Below are positions 58,532-64,000 of a stretch of 64,000 bases of DNA, in pieces. The stretch's first letter is position 1. Each line of letters begins with the position of its first letter. This DNA is from Ryuthela nishihirai (taxonomy: Eukaryota; Arthropoda; Arachnida; Araneae; Heptathelidae): NCBI GenBank assembly GCA_038380435.1, contig JAWZYU010000009.1, positions 61,161,901 to 61,225,900 on the forward strand, read 5' to 3'. The notes below the pieces were generated by a model. That model ran no database searches, was not told the origin of the DNA, and was given only the letters and a program-made list of their open reading frames with translations. Both the position numbers and the translations under genes were made by a program.

Positions 58532-58739
58532 GCCGTCCCGTGGCCGAGTGGTTAGCACGCTTGGCTACTGATCTAAGGGACCTGGGTTCGAGCCCCGGAT
58601 TAGGCATGGATGTATGTGTCGTTTTTCTGCTGAGGTTCTGCCATCCTCTCAGATCTCCTACTGTGGCATATAAACTGACAGACTCCTGTCAGACCTCTGT
58701 GGCAGGCAGCTGCTTGAGGGGGTATTTATTATTTTTTTA
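58532..58739 (+). mobile_element. SINE-B copy 3, full length, with TSD
   Basis: The head is cgtggccgagtggttagcac and gggttcgagccccgg, with body and T/A tail as in copy 1. A perfect 11-bp duplication, taataacatga, flanks it (58521-58531 and 58740-58750). The site is empty in duplication copy A, so this insertion postdates the duplication. Confidence 0.96.
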
Positions 58740-58989
58740 TAATAACATGAAGAATCTAATAGGACTGGTGTACATCAGTGTCGCAGTACGGAGCCACGGA
58801 ACTCGTATGGCCACGCACCAGCAATCGATACCTCTTTCCACCGCACTAAGGTTGTTTACCCTTGAACTGGAAAAATAACCGAAGGTGAAGAGATTAATAA
58901 CCTCTAGTGCAGAGATTAATGATTCACACATTGGAGTGGTATGAAAAATTGTTCAATGTCAATAGAATAATTATATATTATATAATTTA

Positions 58990-59625
58990 TTATTTAACTT
59001 TAATTAATTTTCTAATTATCATTTCATTGCTTCCAATGGAAACTTCATGACGATCACATTTCACCACCAAAATTTCATATTTCTATCATTAATAGATCGT
59101 TGCAATATTCGTTTCAAAATTTGGAATTTTCAAACATTTTCACCGTTAGAGTGAGCAATTATAGTGTTTGAAAAGATTCCGAAAGTGCGAATTCTAATAT
59201 TTTATCAATTCCTATCTAAACCAAAAAACGAATTTTTCATTTATCTCTAAACAGAAACAATTATCTGCTAAACAAAAAATTGTGTTTTCCCACCCACCCT
59301 TGGGGCTAAGAGGCTAATTCATGTTTTTCGCATTCCACCACCAAATTTTAAAATTTCTAGCTTAAATACATCATTTGTCATATTCGTTTGAAATTTTCGA
59401 ATTTCTAAATTTTTTCACCGTTAGAGGTCACAATTATAGTTTTTGGAAGATTTCAAAATTGTGAGTTTTTTTATTTTATCAATTCCTATCTAATCCGAAA
59501 AGCATTTTTCATTTATCTCTTAAAACAAACAATTATCTGCGAAAATTAAAAAAGTATGTTTACCCACTCCCTCTGGGTCTAAAGGGTCAACTCATTGTTG
59601 GCAATGGAAACATCATAACTACAAC
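58990..59625 (+). repeat. Rep-F family, copy E6, internal units only
   Basis: Internal-unit markers recur: cattccaccaccaaatttt near 59330, cttggggctaagaggctaa near 59288 and ctctgggtctaaagggtcaa near 59570. Both family ends are absent; the left edge abuts the end of the segmental duplication. Confidence 0.6.
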
Positions 59626-59711
59626 ATGAAATGAATATCACCGTATCTACAACATGAAAATACTAACAAAATTTTACTTTGCTAAGACTATTCTGCTTCC
59701 TGCTAGGATTA

Positions 59712-59975
59712 AATAAATCTTTATATAAATACTGTGTAACCAGAATAATTCGGTGTGTTAATTAAGTAGCAAATGTAACGATAGATAGAAACTAGAAGTG
59801 TAATTTATGAAATGCTATTCAATCATAGTAGAACTTTGCTCCAGCCGAACCAGATTAACTGGAAGGATCTCGTTACGGCAATAAGATTTGACGAAAAGTG
59901 CTATTTCCTGCAAAGTAAGGTATCTGTTTCTTGGCGGAAACGGTTAGGAATAGATACAGATAAATACTTTACTCT
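59712..59975 (+). repeat. Inverted repeat, left arm
   Basis: The segment containing aaccagaataattcggtgtg, acgatagatagaaactagaa and ggaaggatctcgttacggca is found inverted at 62203-62425 at roughly 80-85 percent identity by eye. No coding sequence. Confidence 0.82.
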
Positions 59976-60908
59976 CTCAATATTGTTATGAATTTAACGG
60001 ATGGAAACTGAGCTTTAGTTTAAAAATAGTATTTAACAATTATAATTCTAAAATAATGTAATTACAAAAGTATGAATGAAAACATTTATACAAATTAAAT
60101 TCAACCAACACAAATCTTTATCAGCACAAAAATAAACTTTTAGAATAACATAGCACTTTATTACTATTGCTACAAAGAGATGTTTCCTCTGTAACTCTTA
60201 CTATCTCTACTCAAAGCATACAATAATGCTTTTTACAACAGTTGATAAGTGGCACAATCATATTTGTGAACAAACCTGCAATCTGTTAAGAATAACCTTA
60301 GTAATTCTTAAATAAAGAAATATAGCTATGCATCAAACGATGAACTCTTCCTACAGAAAAATTGATCAACTCTGCTTGTTGGACTGACATATAACCTCCT
60401 CAGCCACATCTTTAAGTGTTCTTAACATCCTTATTTTCTTACCAGTACTAACAGAATCAACGTTAATAAACTTATTTAACCTTTCACGTACACAACAAAT
60501 AAAATATATTTCTTCTCTACACCATCGTGAACAGACTAAGTCAAATTACGTTTTCCTTCACACTCCAATTCCTCTTAATTACAACAACTTGTTCTTCATT
60601 TTTAAGTTAAGTTCGTTCGAAGAAGTTAGTGACGTAATTCACACGCTGTAGTTCACGAGACTAAACATCACATCATTGAATTCATTATTGCTCGTTCATC
60701 TGTCGTAACAATATGTTCAACTATATACTCTCTCTATGTAATAGAACTCTATATTAATGCATATATCCTTATTGGGCAAGAACTATTAATGCATATTTTA
60801 AGTGCATTTATAACGTTTGATAAAAAAAATGAAAAAAAAGTTTTACAGGTAGCTCGAACTCAGTGGTAACGAATTCTGTATTACTAATGTAATAGTAATT
60901 CTTCAATA
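59976..60908. other. AT-rich sequence, nothing recognised
   Basis: No gene, RNA or repeat is supportable here. Confidence 0.5.
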
Positions 60909-61501
60909 TACAAGGTGTCTTAAAAATGTAGGTACAAACTTTTAAGGGAGGTAGATAACATCTAAAGGAATGAGAATTGCATAGGAACCCATAACCGGAA
61001 ACGTCACTGTAAGTCAATAGGCGGCGCTGTTCATCAGTGCGCTATAGGGAAAATTTCGGATTTCCTCATTCGAGCGGTAGTCGGCTGACGAAGAGCATGC
61101 CAAGGTATTCGAACAGGGAGCTGGCAGACATGCACTTAGTGTATGGAATAGCTGAGGGTAACGGACGAGCCGCTCAACGAATGCATCAAGAACGCTTCCT
61201 ACACAGACATTTACCAGGCCACCGTTTGTTTGCACGTGCACATCAAAATTTGTGCGATTATGGGTCAAACTTCGAGCATCTGCTGTAACATTATGAAATG
61301 TATCATCTAGTACGCAATTTATAATAATTATGTCCAATAAATGTTTTCCCATTAATCACTGTTTTGTCCTTTCAGATCTTGTACCTCTGCTACCACTTTC
61401 CCATGACGTTTCCGGTTATGGGTTCCTATGCAATTCTCATTCCTTTAGATGTTATCTACCTCCCCTCAAAGTTTGTACCTATATTTTTGAGACACCCTGT
61501 A
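60909..61501 (+). mobile_element. DUF4817-type mariner derivative, complete ends
   Basis: Terminal inverted repeats of about 95 bp begin tacaaggtgtcttaaaaatg (left) and, inverted, tacagggtgtctcaaaaata (right). TA flanks both sides (60907-60908 and 61502-61503). At 593 bp it keeps only the N-terminal transposase exon, so it is an internally deleted, non-autonomous form. Confidence 0.92.
61097..61288 (+). pseudogene. DUF4817 helix-turn-helix fragment of a mariner-type transposase
   Basis: An open frame from ATG at 61097 reads MPRYSNRELADMHLVYGIAE, then RAAQRMHQERFLHRHLPGHR and LFARAHQNLCDYGS. This matches the DUF4817 N-terminal domain, which in full-length elements binds the terminal repeats. 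After about 55 residues it leaves the domain and stops; the DDE catalytic domain has been deleted. The minus 112-codon frame over it is a shadow. Confidence 0.9.
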
Positions 61502-61504
61502 TAA

Positions 61505-61714
61505 TAATAAATAAATACCACCTGAAGTAGCTGCTTGCCACAGACAGTTGACAGGATCATGTCAGTTTACATGTCTCTTAACACAGTAGAAGGTCTGTGA
61601 GGATTGCAAAACCTCAGCAGAAAAACAACACATGCATCCATGCCTTGCCCGGGGCTCAAATCCAGGTCCCTTAGATTGGTAGCCAAGCATGCTAACCACT
61701 CGGCCACAGGACAG
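61505..61714 (-). mobile_element. SINE-B copy 4
   Basis: The tail is at left (aataaataaataccacctg) and the head at right (ggggctcaaatccaggtcc, then gctaaccactcggccac). It lies directly next to the right end of the mariner derivative, with only a few bases between. Confidence 0.92.
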
Positions 61715-61742
61715 CTTCAATATATAAGATATGCATATAGAC

Positions 61743-62065
61743 CAGGCGTGTCCAAACTTTTGACTTCCCTGGGCCACATTGAGCGAAGATTTGACTTCCC
61801 TGGGTCACACTGAATGAAGATGAACTGTTTTGTGCCGCACGTAAAATATAAAATATAGTTAATGCATATGAATAATAAAACTTCATATATTTTCTTATGT
61901 TTTCTATTATAAAATAAAAAAAGGGCAACGTTTTTGATAGTAGGATATCAAAAACTCGCTGAAAATCACATAATCATGTTGAAAGCTTATGACGGAAACA
62001 CGTAAACTTTACGGTTTTGTGGGCCGCATTACTAGCTGTCCAGGACCGCGGGTTGGACACGCCTG
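61743..62065. mobile_element. hAT-like MITE with perfect 8-bp TSD
   Basis: The termini caggcgtgtccaaac and, inverted, gttggacacgcctg are typical of hAT elements. The 8-bp target duplication atatagac is perfect at 61735-61742 and 62066-62073. An internal direct repeat (ttgacttccctgggccacat and ttgacttccctgggtcacac) lies near the left end. Non-coding, 323 bp. Confidence 0.95.
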
Positions 62066-62202
62066 ATATAGACAAATATATGAACTGTAACACATTATGT
62101 AAGAAATGAAATTAGTAGATGAACTGCACTTTATTAAATGAAAATATAAGACAAGTATATTAGCTACACTTATATTTGTCAAATATATTAAGATAGTACA
62201 GT

Positions 62203-62425
62203 ATTTATTTGTCTATCCTCGTTATACAGGAAGTAGTTCTTTTCATTAAATCTTATTACCGTAACGAGATCCTTCCAGTCAATCCGGTACGGCTAGAGCA
62301 TAGTTCTGCTGTGCTTAAATAACATTGCATAAATTACACTTTTAGTTTCTATCTATCGTCACGTTTATTACTTAATTAACACATAGAATTATTCTGGGTG
62401 CACCATATTTATATAAATTATTACT
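62203..62425 (-). repeat. Inverted repeat, right arm
   Basis: Inverted partner of 59712-59975; the two arms enclose the mariner derivative, SINE-B copy 4 and the hAT MITE. Confidence 0.82.
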
Positions 62426-62429
62426 ATAT

Positions 62430-64000
62430 TATCCATACAATATTTATATAATAAGTAATATTTACAGATACTTTGACGCTGATCGAAAGCGATTAGCAAT
62501 TCTGGTTGTGTTTTGTCATCAAATTAAACAAAAAACACGTCAGGTCCATAAACAACGCTGTCCGGTAACTGAGCAAACACCTATACCTTCTGATATCGAA
62601 CTAAGCGTGTGCAATAAATTATTACTCCTAGGAGCACTGTACAGAGCGTCTCAGAGCACGCACCTAGCATAGTAGCGTTGTAACCAAGCTCGGATCTAGA
62701 AAAACGTTAAGCGGGGAGGGGAATGACGGGATCGATTTCGAAGTACCAGAACGCTTTTCAGGTACACAATTTTCCCTTCGGATTTAGTTGAAAAATGCCT
62801 TAAGAAAATTTAAGTTTTAATTTCCCTTAACAAAAATTTAGTTAATATTTCCCTTAAGAATTAGTTTTTTCGAAATATTCGTTATATGCCTTAAAATTTT
62901 CTTCTCCCCTCTTTCGGTATTAACATTTTCAAACGGGGGGAGGGGCTCCTTTACCTTCATTACCGTACCCTAAAAAAGTCGATTTATTCCAATGTTATTC
63001 GTATAACATATTGCATGTTTTCAAAATTGCTCCCTAAAATATTTTGCTTTAGCGCTACAATTATACAAATATTTGAGTAACTTTATATTTCTTACAAATG
63101 CAACCGACTTAAAGAATTTATTAATTTATGCGCTGAAATATGTGATGCATTGTTTTCGTTAGAAAGGAACACATGATGTGTGGTAATAAATGAGGGGGGG
63201 AAAGAACAAGTTCCATATTTACAGGAAAACAGTCTGTTCAAAAGCAGTTCTAGTTCTTTGAAATACAAATAATAACTTCAGCCATTACTAACGGACTTAA
63301 TAAATCAAGCAAACGTCGTGAATCCTACTTAATTTTGCACAAAAATGTTTAGCTAATATACTAGTTTTATATTTTCCTTTAACAAACTGTAGTTCATTTA
63401 CTAGTCTCAATTTTCACATAAGGTATTGAAGAACTGAAAAATTTTAGCATATTTTTGGCAAGTCGTAAAACTCACGACATTTTACTAACATCCTACAATT
63501 ATGTTGCAAGCATTTCGAAATGACAGTTCAGGATTTTTTTCTTATTAAATAATGATTTTCACGATTTTAAATACATCGGTAATAAAATAGAAAATATAGA
63601 GCGATGTGGGGTTTTATTGGTTACTCTTTCTCCCAAACCTAAAATTGAAAACCAAGTTGGAATTAAGTTTCTCAGAGATTCAAAAATATTTTAAAACATA
63701 TTTTGAAACTATAAAAATATGATTGTTTTATGGCTATATATCCCTTCTTATTCGAAAAATGTATAATATTCATAATGCACTTAATTCTAAGATGATTTCA
63801 ATTTTAAAAAATCTAATTTACAGATTGCGAATCAATATGTTTCACACTGAACGTTGTATATTCCCTTATTTACATTTTTTTAGAATGTATTTTTTTAAAA
63901 TATGCCTGCACAATATAGTGTCCTAAAAGTTTTGTTTACCTTAACTTTTAGTTTCGGTGAAGCAGTGTTTATCCAAAGAAGTGAAAAAAAGGACACAATA
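62430..64000. other. AT-rich sequence, little recognised
   Basis: Around 62695-62960 a ggatctag start and G-rich tracts recall a decayed Rep-G element. The last kilobase holds only short AT-rich frames. Confidence 0.45.

Larger units (their letters stand above)
57190..58975 (+). repeat. Segmental duplication, copy B
   Basis: Direct-orientation partner of 34550-36105, longer by one SINE-B insertion at 58532-58739. The two flanks agree at nearly every position; similarity ends near ttgttcaatgtc at about 58965. Confidence 0.88.

Noticed and set aside
58532..58605. tRNA gene (A and B boxes present)
   Set aside because: The tRNA-like part continues into the SINE-B body, the whole unit has a TSD and occurs four times. 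It is a SINE head, not a functional tRNA gene. The same holds for the SINE-A heads.

Overview
This is AT-rich eukaryotic nuclear DNA (roughly two thirds A+T by eye) made almost entirely of layered transposable-element remains. I see no intact host gene, rRNA gene, functional tRNA gene, operon or CRISPR array. The element mix points to an arthropod, possibly an arachnid: Tc1-like and DUF4817-type mariner transposons, piggyBac-like and hAT-like MITEs, two tRNA-derived SINE families, non-LTR retrotransposon remnants and one gypsy/Pao-like LTR remnant. The taxon is inference; species cannot be named from the sequence.

Layout. 1-0.57 kb: one end of a DUF4817 mariner derivative, whose near-complete sibling lies at 60.9-61.5 kb. 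3-12 kb: several copies of a tRNA-headed SINE (SINE-A), one inside a 0.95-kb foldback, one inside the terminal repeat of a mariner-type MITE, and a head-to-head inverted pair. A LINE C-terminal remnant lies at 10.9-11.15 kb. 12-14.5 kb: a foldback MITE and a decayed LTR retroelement 3' end. 16.2-19.7 kb: a SINE nested in a SINE, a 75-bp tandem repeat, and two oppositely oriented copies of a family (here Rep-F) with conserved ends and internal repeats of about 0.25-0.3 kb. 21-25.6 kb: a piggyBac-like MITE, a degenerate 32-bp minisatellite and a hAT-like element. 29-32 kb: a three-layer nest, Rep-F > Tc1 > short non-LTR insertion. 33.7-36.1 kb and 56.2-59 kb: two copies of a Tc1 element plus about 1.2 kb of shared 3' flank, apparently a segmental duplication that breaks inside the Tc1 element. 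36-53 kb: more SINE-A copies, two tandem arrays, a palindromic MITE, and a LINE inserted in a SINE-A. 54-62.4 kb: nested elements and all four copies of a second SINE (SINE-B).

Coding potential is weak. The best host-gene candidate is a short terminal exon on the minus strand at 43334-43459, with an acceptor, a 41-residue frame to a stop and a downstream AATAAA. Other exon-like open frames are listed with low confidence. Recurrent biology includes transposon nesting that gives relative ages, snap-back palindromes with very short loops at several element ends, and SINE insertions with clear target-site duplications. I found no convincing new enzymatic or defence system. The most unusual items are the Rep-F family, the repeated snap-back palindromes and the Tc1-bounded duplication.
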